From NCBI GenBank assembly GCA_036873135.1, contig JAPTYO010000026.1, positions 4,196,001-4,260,000 on the forward strand: a DNA stretch of 64,000 nucleotides. The letters are read 5' to 3'. Numbering within the stretch: position 1 is the stretch's first letter; every line of letters begins with the position of its first letter. This DNA is from Clarkia xantiana subsp. parviflora. Lineage: Eukaryota; Streptophyta; Magnoliopsida; Myrtales; Onagraceae. This document shows, in pieces, positions 49,204 to 58,648 of this stretch. A program made the translations under genes and the position numbers. The notes below the pieces were generated by a model that saw only the letters and a program-made list of their open reading frames with translations, was not told the origin of the DNA and made no database searches.

Positions 49204-49903
49204 TTCGGGTATGCTATCGACGCGTGCTTGATACTACGCGTGCCATGTTAGACCATGGGGTCATGCTCGGTTGTGCTAGGTAGAATCCTCGAGATTCAGA
49301 TGGGCCCAAACTTCTTCACCTCGACCGTGTGATTGATCTCGGGAGCCTCATGAAGAGGTGCCCGAAGTATCCTCATGGACTCATAACTCATATCTAAGGT
49401 CAGGCTCAATGTTCGTTTCCCGACGTATGAGCGCTTTGCTGAAGAAAAAGGCCAAGTTAACATGTGTTTGGAAACCAGTTGGGTTTGACTAAGGGTATGA
49501 GCGATGGGGATTGTCAAGTTCACCTGTAATTCACCGACTCTTGTATTCACTAGGTGGCCACCAACCGGATATTAGTTGAAGGTTGTGAATACTTGTACTG
49601 ATGCCTTGGAGAAGTATTCTTATGTGGAAACTGGGCAGTTGGAAAATTAACAGTTGACCTAGGATACAACGCGATACAATTTGATGTTTTTAACAGGTTG
49701 ATTTGAGATAGGGAATCAACGTTCCGCGGGCGCTACAACACTCCTAACTGGTGAGTAGCATGATGCTGGTCGTATCCGCCTGTCGCACGACAAACCTTGT
49801 ATTAACTATTCGGAAGCAAGGGAAAGATTAGAAGAGTGAACTGTTGATGCGATTTCAACAAAAATACATTAACAAGCACCCTCCCATTCCCGCGATTGGG
49901 AGC
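49204..49903 (+). other. Element F 3' region after the C insertion
   Basis: No coding domain seen. Joins 27584 when C is removed. The bases before the LTR (CGATTGGGAGC) are a weak polypurine tract. Confidence 0.55.
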
Positions 49904-50458
49904 TGTTAGCATATGGTGATTGGGCGTCGTAAATGGAAGTATATTAATATGTATATGTTACCTAAGAAATTGGGTAACTGTCACATTAAGGAAATTTGGC
50001 TTTACCCAAATCCCAATTGACATGAGAGGCCCAAATTGGGCCTCCCTTATACAACATAGGCCAGCCAAAACATGTAGGGTCAAAGTGGACTTTTGTCCAC
50101 TTTTCTCCTTCAATAAATAAGGAGTGTTAGGGGTTTTATTAGGGTAATTCACAATCCTCCTTGGTGGTGATTTGAGAGAAAAACCCTCATCCCTAAACAC
50201 TAGTTTCGACCGAACCACACAAGTCACCAAGGTTGTGCCAATTTGCTTTGAGCAAAAACCCTCCGAAGATCTGTCCCTGCCAAGAATTGATCAGAGGCTT
50301 TCCTGTGGAGACTATACCGCATAAGGCTTCCCTAACAAGAACCTCTACGGGTTCCGTTCGGTGGAACGAGAACTCCCTCAACAAGATTTTGGGACTACGG
50401 AAAATGTATATGGTATGTGCGCATCTTCCGCTATGTAATAGTGATTTCTAGCATGTAC
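49904..50458 (+). repeat. Element F 3' LTR, truncated
   Basis: Matches 20420 to about 20975, then diverges after CTAGCATGTAC. The final 48 or so bases of the left LTR are missing. Confidence 0.88.
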
Positions 50459-51550
50459 ATTTTAAAGTGTAAATATAAATTAATTTTTAGCGACTGATTT
50501 TATATTTCAACAAAATGTACATTTTAAAGTATAAATATAAATTTTAAAGGTTCAACACAAGACCTCAAAACTCATTAAATCCAAAATACACAAAGACCTC
50601 TAAATCCATCAAGTTCAACACAAGACCTTTAAATCCCTATGCCTGAAGGAGAGGTTTAGATAGCCTTAAATCAAATTTCATAACATAGAAGAAACAAATA
50701 CTTGACTCAATATTCTAGAGCTCGTTATCATCATAAATCATGGGAAAACTAAAGGAAAACAAAAGAGACACAATGAGTTCTTGAAAACCACAAAAGAGAC
50801 ATAAAGTTCTGCTGCTTCAAGTCATCATCGTAGTTTGATACCCCATGAAGTTTTGGATACAAAGATGCAGTTATCTAGAAAATTACGCATTCTAAAGCCT
50901 CAAGCTGCAATAAAGTTCGCATATTTAGTAATCGTAAGGCCAATTAAAGTAAGCATTGAAATTATGATCTGAAAAAAAGCCATTAGCTAATTCAGATCCT
51001 ATGGAGCCTCAAACAACAAAAGCAATCTACTTCAAATGTTACATTAACCATAAATCAATTCATTTCGAGAAAAATACAATAAAGAATCCAGTTTTAAGTT
51101 TCCAACCTCAAGAAATCAAAAGATAAGTGACTTATTGCAGATGTAAAAGTTCTTTAAACGCATAATAAAATCACAAATTTTAGATACTTGAGCATCATAT
51201 CAACTATCTCCTCAGCCCAAACTTCACATTGGCATTCAAATCCAAAATGACATGTACCCCAAGACCACCAGGCTCAGGTATAGGGTATAACAAGCAATGC
51301 ATAACTTTATGCATAACTCACAAAGAAAGTACAGTTATTACCTGAATCTACATCCGGGTTTTCAGTATCCGTAGAATTTTCATGAACCCGCTTCACTATC
51401 TTTTTCTTTTTCTTTGTGACCTTACCTCATCGCTGGTTACTATGATAGGCGACTGAACATCACTTGACTATAGTTGGCAGAGAAGAAAAAATTAGATAAA
51501 AAATGACATCAATGATGGCATACATAAGAAAATCATACAGACTTGCATAC
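50459..51550. other. AT-rich region, possible CACTA interior
   Basis: No gene domain assigned. A near-duplicate of TGTACATTTTAAAGTGTAAA occurs at about 50455 and 50516. TTTTTAGCGAC at about 50484 resembles the CACTA subterminal repeats at 20181-20419. On the minus strand about 51476-51420 looks like a small exon (CTATAG, then an open VQSPIIVTSDE segment, then GTAAGG). Confidence 0.45.
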
Positions 51551-51851
51551 CTGATCTGGAAAAGGTGGCACGGAATTGTTGCTTTTAGAATAATTACACC
51601 ATTAGCTGAAAGGATGTATATTGCTCTTAGTCCTTGTTGAGAGGACGATCTAACCTTCATCGTCACATCCTACACCACACCATACAAGCAAAAAAAAAAA
51701 CAAAATATTTGGTCCAATTGAGTCACCATTGGGTTCATGTTTAATATCCCTCCCAAAATGAATGCATTATGATGATCGATTTTTATGTACCTCACCTGCA
51801 TAACTGTGATGATATGGGGTGTAAAATTAGCAACAACAGAGCACGCGTCAC
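51551..51851 (-). pseudogene. Two exons resembling an AHL (AT-hook, PPC domain) gene
   Basis: Exon 51851-51796 follows TTTAG and ends CAG before GTGAGG; it reads ANFTPHIITV. Exon 51669-51551 follows GTGTAG and ends before GTATGC; it reads DVTMK, then SSQQGLRAIYILSANGVI. In plant AHL proteins the PPC domain has the same sequence order, FTPHIITVNAGED(V)TMK then FSQQGPRAICILSANG. The linking NAGE is replaced by MQ. Splice signals are intact and in phase. After GVI the resemblance stops, and no AT-hook exon was found upstream to 52170. It may be a captured fragment or a decayed host gene. Confidence 0.6.
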
Positions 51852-52169
51852 CTAAACGGAAAATAGAAATTTCTTACTAATTAATAAACTTGAATGTTAT
51901 TCCAAACGCCCAGAAAACATAGACAACCTCGTATGATTATGAAACACTTATGCAGCCTAACCTACAACTTGTTCTGACATTACGAAGAATCTTTTGCACA
52001 AAGAAAGTCCAGAAAGCTGCAAAAACAAACATCCTAGAAAAGAATGCATGCATGCACATAGCAAGAACATAACACATAACAATAATCTTCTTTGAGATCT
52101 AGAAAAGCTGGAAGCAACATACAAATAGATGTTTCACAATAACTCGAGCCTGCGGTTTCTAATACACAG
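51852..52169. other. AT-rich spacer before element G
   Basis: No feature recognised. Last bases CACAG (52165-52169) would be the left duplication of G. Confidence 0.4.
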
Positions 52170-52831
52170 TGTTGGATATCTGTCCAACTCGGGTTTGTAT
52201 TTACGTTTCGGACTTCGCAAACATGTCAGAACCACAAACGAATTTTACCACGGTCGCCCCGAGTCAAAACGGTCCGGATGCGCGCGGCGCCCAGACCGGG
52301 GACCTCTTGATTGCCAAGGCAATCCGGACTGGTCTGTTTTGCCCGGAAATTCGGACCATGTTGGATGTCGACATGGTCCGGACCGTCGAGTGGTACTGCG
52401 CGTTTACTCCTATTTTTACTAAGTATGAGTAGTCAGTGCGCACATAGCCAACCTCGATGTTGGTAAGCGTTTTCCTGTAAACCGACATCAAACTGGGTAT
52501 AGTTCTCAGGTTTCCTATAAATAGGGACCTAGACCTCCCATTTGATAGGTTAACTCGAAACTCTGGAGAATTGGCTATTTGTGCTCTGACCTCTCTCTAC
52601 ACTTTCTCTCTCTAAAATCCTGACTTTAGCATCAGAGAGGGTACAACCAGCACCATCCCCCTCTCTTTATGCTGGTTATCGCCCGCTCTGCAGGACCTGG
52701 CGTATAGAAGATTGAGACAGAGATCAAAGTTAGTTCGGGGATCGAGGTAGAAGCCAAAGTCAGTTCGTGGATCGAGGATCGAGGTCCGTGAAAAGCAGTT
52801 CGAGATATCCCAAGTGGAAACGATCTCAACA
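52170..52831 (+). repeat. Element G 5' LTR (662 bp)
   Basis: TGTTGGATATC to CTCAACA. TATA box TATAAATAG at 52516-52524. GCATCAGAGAGGG at 52630-52642, then stem AACCAGCA (52645-52652) with TGCTGGTT (52670-52677). Only one copy is visible, so the ends rest on the primer-binding site and on similarity to D and E. Confidence 0.75.
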
Positions 52832-52832
52832 C

Positions 52833-52852
52833 TTGGCGCCGTCAGCGTGATT
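52833..52852 (+). promoter_or_regulatory. Element G primer-binding site
   Basis: TTGGCGCCGTCAGCGTGATT one base after the LTR. It shares TTGGCGCCGTC with B, C and D. Confidence 0.75.
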
Positions 52853-52882
52853 CTAGAAAGAAGTCGTTCCATACCGCAAGCT

Positions 52883-54832
52883 ATGACAGGCAGACGTACG
52901 AAGAAGGTGGGTGCGAGCAAGTCGAAGCCGACGAGAAACCAACAAGGACCTTCTCACATTCCAGATGCAGAGTCTACCACCTCCTCCATATCAACTACAA
53001 ATGCGCCTTCCGCGCAGCATGGTCACGACGTGCAGAACGAGGTACAAGTGCACGAGTTCGAGCAAAGGACGGAAAGGAACGAAGAGTTCCCATACAATAT
53101 GCCAGTTGACTTAGTGCAGCAGCAAGCAAGAGGCGCAAGCAACCTGCCACCAGTCACACCAGCTATGATGGATGCGCTTGAAGAACTTATCGCATTCAGG
53201 GAGACTCTAAAGAATCAAGGATACGCCGTATCCTCCATGCCAACAAGCAGTGTGCCTTATGCACAGCATGGCCTTGAAATCCAGAATACGATGTACATTG
53301 CATCCCTTTTAGAAAAGATGGCAAGCGTGCACAAGATCCATGGAGATTTGGCTGCTGGAGACGAGAAGTGATATGAGCAAGCAGGGTACGTTGCAAAGAC
53401 AATGCACAAGTCTCAGGATGCCGTCATGAAGTATGCTGACATGAAGTATGCTGACATAAAGGATGCCGTCATGAAGGATGCTTACATAAAAGACGTCATT
53501 GGTTTCTCATCAATAGACAAAGAGCACAATGTGCACCATGACACCTTAGTCATAACCACGCAGAAGCTGACAAGAAGTCAACTTGGATCCTCTTACATGC
53601 AATGTGCACCCTTCGCACAGTATGACCAAGGAGTCCACAATGCAAAGCACGTTACACCCCCTGAGATTTGAGCCTAAGAAGCATATCAGTGAAGAGTTTC
53701 CTTACGGGACGCCAGAAGAAGGAGTCCCCCAATATGAAATTGTCAACCCGCCAGTACTTGTCACTCCAACCATGATGTCCACGCTCGAAGAGCTGCTTAC
53801 ATTCTGAAAGATGCAAAGGAGCCAAGGATATACCCCGCCACCACCACCACCACCTTCGCCTCCAAAAAACGGACAAACCGAGGAGACAAAGCAATGTCCC
53901 GAGAAACAAGCCATCAAGACACACCGAACCAAGGAGTAGGGGGGAAATACACGGAAAGTACCTTCCAGTACCGACAAAAAAGGCAAGGAGTTGCGCGCTC
54001 ATACAACCTGTATATGATGGCACAACGCCAAGAAGGGACTTGGAGACAACCTCCAACCTCTCGCTCAAAAATGCACAAGGAAGGCTCCTCCATGTTGACA
54101 AGCCAAGAAAACGCTGATATCCATCACAAGGAGGGATGGTGAAAACCTGTTGATGACGATGATGTCCCAATCGCGGGACTTACAACAAGAACCTTGAAGT
54201 CAATAATTGAGGAAAAGATGGACGCTTCCTGGAAAAAGAGACAACAAAAACAAAAGAGGCCATTCCAGTCAGACATCCAAAGACTCAAAGAGACCAATCT
54301 CGCTAAATGTGTTCCATTGAACACACCGCTGTCTGTCATCTTGAAAGAGATAAAGGAGACCAAACTTTGGAAAAAGCCCTCTAAATTCCGCAAAGACCCG
54401 TTGGGAAAAGATGAAAGCAAATGGTGTGAAAATCACGAATTGTATGGCCACGAGACGGACAGCTGTGTCAGCCTAAGATTCCATGTAAACAGCTTCTTCT
54501 TAAAAGGAGAAATGAAGAAGTATATCGACCAAAGCAACAAGCATCAAAAAAGGTCTCACGTGGAGTCTTCAGGAAAAGGCAAAGGAAAAGAAAAGGCGAA
54601 TAATAATCCACCTCTCGCGAAGCGTGGGAAAAACAACGTCATTCATGGAACCAATTATAACGACTTCTGCAGTTTTTGGAGCACTAAGGAGGATGCAACA
54701 AATGTAAAACTCCCGGAAAACAAGCTTCCCCGTCCACTTGAGCCAATGACTGCCTTCCTTGGCAAGAACGTTGAAGAACGATGCAAGCACCATAAAACTG
54801 GGGGCATAACACCAACATTTGTTCATCCCTAA
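52883..54832 (+). pseudogene. Element G gag, internally duplicated, capsid core missing
   Basis: Begins MTGRRTKK at 52883 and is open to 53369. Later parts return to the same frame at 53402 and 53894-54832, with stops (53369, 53669, 54140) and a section readable only in another frame (53583-53807). An EEFPY to EELIAF segment (53083-53200) recurs at 53691-53807, showing an internal duplication. 53414-53500 encodes a repeated D-A-x-M-K-Y peptide. A C-terminal VPLNTPLSVILKEI segment and the CHHC knuckle CENHELYGHETDSC (about 54425) match element D. The capsid core present in D (ASYYTRF to IRAFIRN) is absent. It ends shortly after an NVIHG linker, without protease. Confidence 0.7.
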
Positions 54833-56088
54833 GGGTGGAGATTGAAGAGCTTAACACGCTATATGCACTGAGGAACTATGTGGCACATGGCAGAATCAAC
54901 TTGCCGATAAGTCACCTATGAAGACGTCAAACACATCATCAATCCCTTTATCTCCATTTTTGCATATCTACTTTAAGTCTCTTTAGATCAAGTACAATTT
55001 ATGCTTATTAGCCTTAGTACTTTTCAAAAAGAGCGATCAGTTGACGCCTTCCTGTAATCCGTTGTATGAACTCCAAAATATCTAATGAAGGTTAAATCTA
55101 CTTTCGTAGGTACCTTATTGCACTATGCTCATTACTTTGGAATAAAACCAAAACCAACGCACATATTAATAGCGTCAACAACACAAGCTATCGCACTAGG
55201 TACAACAAACGGCTTAGGCCATACAACACCCATATGCCTATTATCAACATCAAGCATCACCCTCAAAAGACGATCTCTCATACTTAAACAAGGTCCAGGT
55301 AACACGCGTTATGGCCAAATGTAAACTCAGGTATGAGGTAACAACTTCACAACAGCACTATTATGAATAAAGCAGATCACTCGAGTAGGACATCTACTCA
55401 GGGTAGCCTGATTTAGTCAAAACAAAATCCAAGCTGAACGGAACAGACTAGTCGCGAATAGTCTGATCCTGTCATATTGGCATTGCAGGCGATAGAGCCA
55501 TATGAGAAGATTTATAATTCCATTCTATTTCTTAACCAATATATATCTCAAAGTATTGCGACTAATTTGAGACACGTTATACGTACATCCATGAGAGGTC
55601 TCAATGGCACATCTTATCTAGAGAACAACACTAGGAGGAGCTATATGCAACACTCTCTGGAATTCTCTATCTATGGAGGCATTTAAAACTCGCGACATCT
55701 CAGCGAATATTCTACTCAAACATCTGCTCTTCCCTTGAAAATAGACGATCATATATACGTATGTGCATCACACTAAGGAAGCATCGATGCGTATAGACTA
55801 AAGCATGCATACAACAATGCATAGTCTCTCCTTGTACGTACATATTCACAAACACATACAGTGGGTGGTACTTGAAAAGCTCTGCTCCCGACATGTGCGC
55901 ACCTGTGGCGTCCACACCTATGACATCTACACAACGAAGGGATCCTCGTATCAGATTCCTTTATTCTATTTATTCTATGCATTAGTTAAAAGGAAATTCA
56001 TAACTCCATATTTTTACAAACTTACAAACATTGCAACTATCTGACAAAACACAACCATGTTCGTAGGTACATGCTATACTATGATTAC
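54833..56088 (+). other. Element G 3' interior or flank, no gene seen
   Basis: Only short open frames (for example 55085-55324) without motifs. The last five bases, ATTAC (56084-56088), precede the element D LTR and are its presumed left duplication. Confidence 0.5.
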
Positions 56089-56854
56089 TGATGGATATAC
56101 GCCCAATTTGAACCCGTTGACTTCCAAACCATTGTATTTTTATCGTCCCATTAACGATTGTAAATCGAAACTTCAACCCGAACACTTCGCGAACATATCA
56201 ACGGCTCGGACGAGGCCGGAGCGCTCGTCCGGCCGAGGTAAACTCACCTAGGTGAGGTAGTGTGGCCACACCCGACCTCCCCTAGGGGAGATCGGGTCAG
56301 CCAACCCGATCTCTCCTAGGAGGGATGGGGTTGGCCAACCCCATCCTCCCTAGGAGGGGTTGGGTGCCCTCACCCAACCCCTACCCTTGGGGGTCGGATT
56401 TCTCCTCCCCCCAAGGGCCCCGGCACCATTTTCGGACTCCCACACTCGGTTCACTCCGCCTACCTTCTCCGTATCGTAAGGTCTTAATTATGCGCTTAAA
56501 GGTTAATTAATTGTGTTTAAAGGTTAACGATGTCATTAAGCCACCTTAATGACACCGTTGCCTATAAATACCCCACCTTCACAACTCATTTAAACATCTT
56601 GGCAATTTGGACTATTTTGCTCTGACATCTCTCTAGTTTATCTCTCTAAAAACGACACTGACTTAGGCATCAGAGAGGGTTCACCAGGCACCACCCCCCC
56701 CCCCCTCTCTGTGTCTGGTACTGCCCCTTCTGCAGGAAGGAAGGAAGGACGCAAGACAAGAAAGAGCAACCCGAAGATATCAGATCATCTACATCTCCAG
56801 TGAGGAACGGGATTTGAGCCGATCATCCTTTGACCCAGATCTCGGAACCTAACA
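56089..56854 (+). repeat. Element D 5' LTR (766 bp)
   Basis: TGATGGATATACG to GAACCTAACA; start shared with the E LTR at 18421. Palindrome cluster at 56242-56395. A 10-bp inverted repeat TGTCATTAAG/CTTAATGACA (56531-56554) lies just before TATAAATA (56563-56570). Hairpin stem 56683-56691 with 56711-56719, enclosing a C-rich loop. Confidence 0.85.
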
Positions 56855-56855
56855 C

Positions 56856-56875
56856 TTGGCGCCGTCTGCGGGCTT
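56856..56875 (+). promoter_or_regulatory. Element D primer-binding site
   Basis: TTGGCGCCGTCTGCGGGCTT one base after the LTR. Confidence 0.8.
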
Positions 56876-56905
56876 CGGATAGAAAGCCTGGCTATTACAC
56901 GAGCA

Positions 56906-58648
56906 ATGACGAACAACAGGGTGTCTAGGCACCACCGCCCACCAGGGGGCAATGGGAGAAGGAGAGAGCCTATACCCCCAGGAAGGCAGCCTAACCCTGG
57001 GAAGCGGCCAATGCAACCAGAACCACAAGAAGTACCACAGCCTCCTCAACAGAACAACCAGGAGGGAGGACCCTCACGCCCAGCTGGGGCTGAGTCCTCC
57101 ACAGCCTCCACACCTCGGGCAAGAAGGCCACAAAGAGAAAGAGAACAACAGGGTGTGCCGTCCCAGCACACGGCACCCCCTGAAGGGTATTATTATGAGG
57201 CGCAACCCCAAGGGTACCCGTATGGGATTCCGGCCAAAAGGGATGGCAACCGCGCCCACACAACATATGCAAGGCCAGCATACACCCAGGGGACACACAC
57301 TGAAGCTCATGAAGAGGAGCAGATTCCAACAGAAGGGCACCACTCGCACCCTCGAGCAGGGCAGCAAGAGGAGCAAAGAAGATATTACCAGGAGCCACCC
57401 CAAGAGGGAAGGCAACAATTCGTGCCTCCTAGGCAACAGCAGAACGCAAGGGCTTACACCCCACTGGGGGAGGAAAGACAAGAAAGACCTCCAAGGAGGC
57501 AAGAATTTTATGAAGCACCCCAGCAGGGACACCAAGGATACACCTACAGTCCGTATCAATACGGACAAGGAATCCCGGCAAGCCCTATCTACAACCACGG
57601 AGGCTATCAGAGGAACTACACTCCAACACCGATATTGATCACTCCGGAAGAAATAGAGGCAATGATAACCCGAAAGATGAATGAGTCAAAGAAAACCAGC
57701 TTGCATTGTCTAAGTGACAAGACAAACCACCCTTTCACAAGGGAACTGGAGATGAACAGGGTGCCAGACTCCCTGCACACAGTGCAAATTGCAAAGTACA
57801 ATGGGAAGGGAGACCCCCTAGAGCATATCCAACAGCATGAGGCCTCCCTATTTGGGAGGACCACTGATGAAAGATACAAGGCACTCCTGTTCCCAAACAC
57901 CCTATCAGGGGTGGCCTCACACTGGTTCTTCAGTCTACCCTCTGAAAGCATCCACTCATGGGAGCAGCTAAAGGCGAAGTTCCTGCAGAGATACCTAGGG
58001 GAGAGGAAACTCCTCAAAGGCACAGGCTCCATAGATGATGTGAAACAAGAATACGATGAATCTCTGGCCAGTTACTACACTAGGTTCAATCAAAATATCG
58101 CAGACATCCAGGGCGACATCACGGAGGGCGAGATAATACGAGCCTTTATCAGAAACCTAGGCCGCTTCGGGTCCACATTGGCAGAAAAGATGGCCAAGAA
58201 GCCAGCGAGCACTTTAGAAGAGCTTGCAGGAAGAGTCAAAACTCATATAGACCTGGAGAGGCACAGGGCAAGTAAGAAATCCAAGATTCAAGCAGCCAAG
58301 GAAGACAATGCAAAGCCGAACAAAGGCAAACCACCCCAGGCACCTCAGCACACAAGGCAGCAGGAATGGCGTCCGCCCCAACAAAGAAACCAAATGGGCG
58401 AACCACTAAAGCCCAGAGAAATAAATGTCATCGAGTTCGTCCCATTGAACGCCACTCCAGCTACTGTCCTCAAAGAGATGCGAAACCAGAAGCTCTGGTC
58501 ACCCCCTGCAAGGTGGAGAGCCCCAATGGTGGGGAATCACAAGGATAGATGGTGCGACAACCATGAAGCTTACGGGCACGACACGAACGAATGCTTCAGC
58601 CTAAAGCTAAGCATCAACAATGCCATCCAAAGGGGAGACCTAAAGTAG
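56906..58648 (+). CDS. Element D Gag (580 aa, intact)
   Basis: First ATG after the primer-binding site, at 51 nt distance. Residues 1-240 are Gln/Pro/Arg-rich and look disordered. A capsid domain of the plant retrotransposon Gag family covers about 280-460: YNGKGDPLEHIQ, then ASHWFFSLP, then FLQRYLGERKLL, then ASYYTRFNQ, then IIRAFIRNLG. A basic linker follows (about 460-510), then IEFVPLNATPATVLKEM, and a CHHC knuckle CDNHEAYGHDTNEC near 549. Gag forms the cytoplasmic particle that packages element RNA. It ends at TAG 58646-58648 in GDLK-stop-FV, where relatives have KEFV or KEYV, and the same frame continues in the next entry. Confidence 0.9.
   Translation: MTNNRVSRHHRPPGGNGRRREPIPPGRQPNPGKRPMQPEPQEVPQPPQQNNQEGGPSRPAGAESSTASTPRARRPQREREQQGVPSQHTAPPEGYYYEAQPQGYPYGIPAKRDGNRAHTTYARPAYTQGTHTEAHEEEQIPTEGHHSHPRAGQQEEQRRYYQEPPQEGRQQFVPPRQQQNARAYTPLGEERQERPPRRQEFYEAPQQGHQGYTYSPYQYGQGIPASPIYNHGGYQRNYTPTPILITPEEIEAMITRKMNESKKTSLHCLSDKTNHPFTRELEMNRVPDSLHTVQIAKYNGKGDPLEHIQQHEASLFGRTTDERYKALLFPNTLSGVASHWFFSLPSESIHSWEQLKAKFLQRYLGERKLLKGTGSIDDVKQEYDESLASYYTRFNQNIADIQGDITEGEIIRAFIRNLGRFGSTLAEKMAKKPASTLEELAGRVKTHIDLERHRASKKSKIQAAKEDNAKPNKGKPPQAPQHTRQQEWRPPQQRNQMGEPLKPREINVIEFVPLNATPATVLKEMRNQKLWSPPARWRAPMVGNHKDRWCDNHEAYGHDTNECFSLKLSINNAIQRGDLK

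Larger units (their letters stand above)
20420..50458 (+). mobile_element. Element F: Ty1/copia retrotransposon, host of the C/B nest
   Basis: LTRs begin at 20420 and 49904 with TGTTAGCATATGG. The left one is followed by TGGTATCAGAGC (initiator-Met tRNA complement), typical of Ty1/copia. Gag-like and reverse transcriptase/RNase H pieces lie between, all decayed. The LTRs differ more (about 92% by eye) than those of C and B, as expected for the outermost element. The right LTR stops about 48 bases short, so no target duplication can be read. Confidence 0.85.
52170..56088 (+). mobile_element. Element G: pol-less Ty3/gypsy family, 3' end not seen
   Basis: 5' LTR, primer-binding site and a broken gag are present. 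No second LTR occurs before element D begins at 56089. D may have inserted in G, in which case the G 3' LTR lies beyond the window. No protease, reverse transcriptase or integrase was found. Confidence 0.7.

Noticed and set aside
57074..57598. Minus-strand frame opposite the D gag N-terminus
   Set aside because: Hydrophobic shadow of a Gln/Pro-rich sense frame; no start context or domain.
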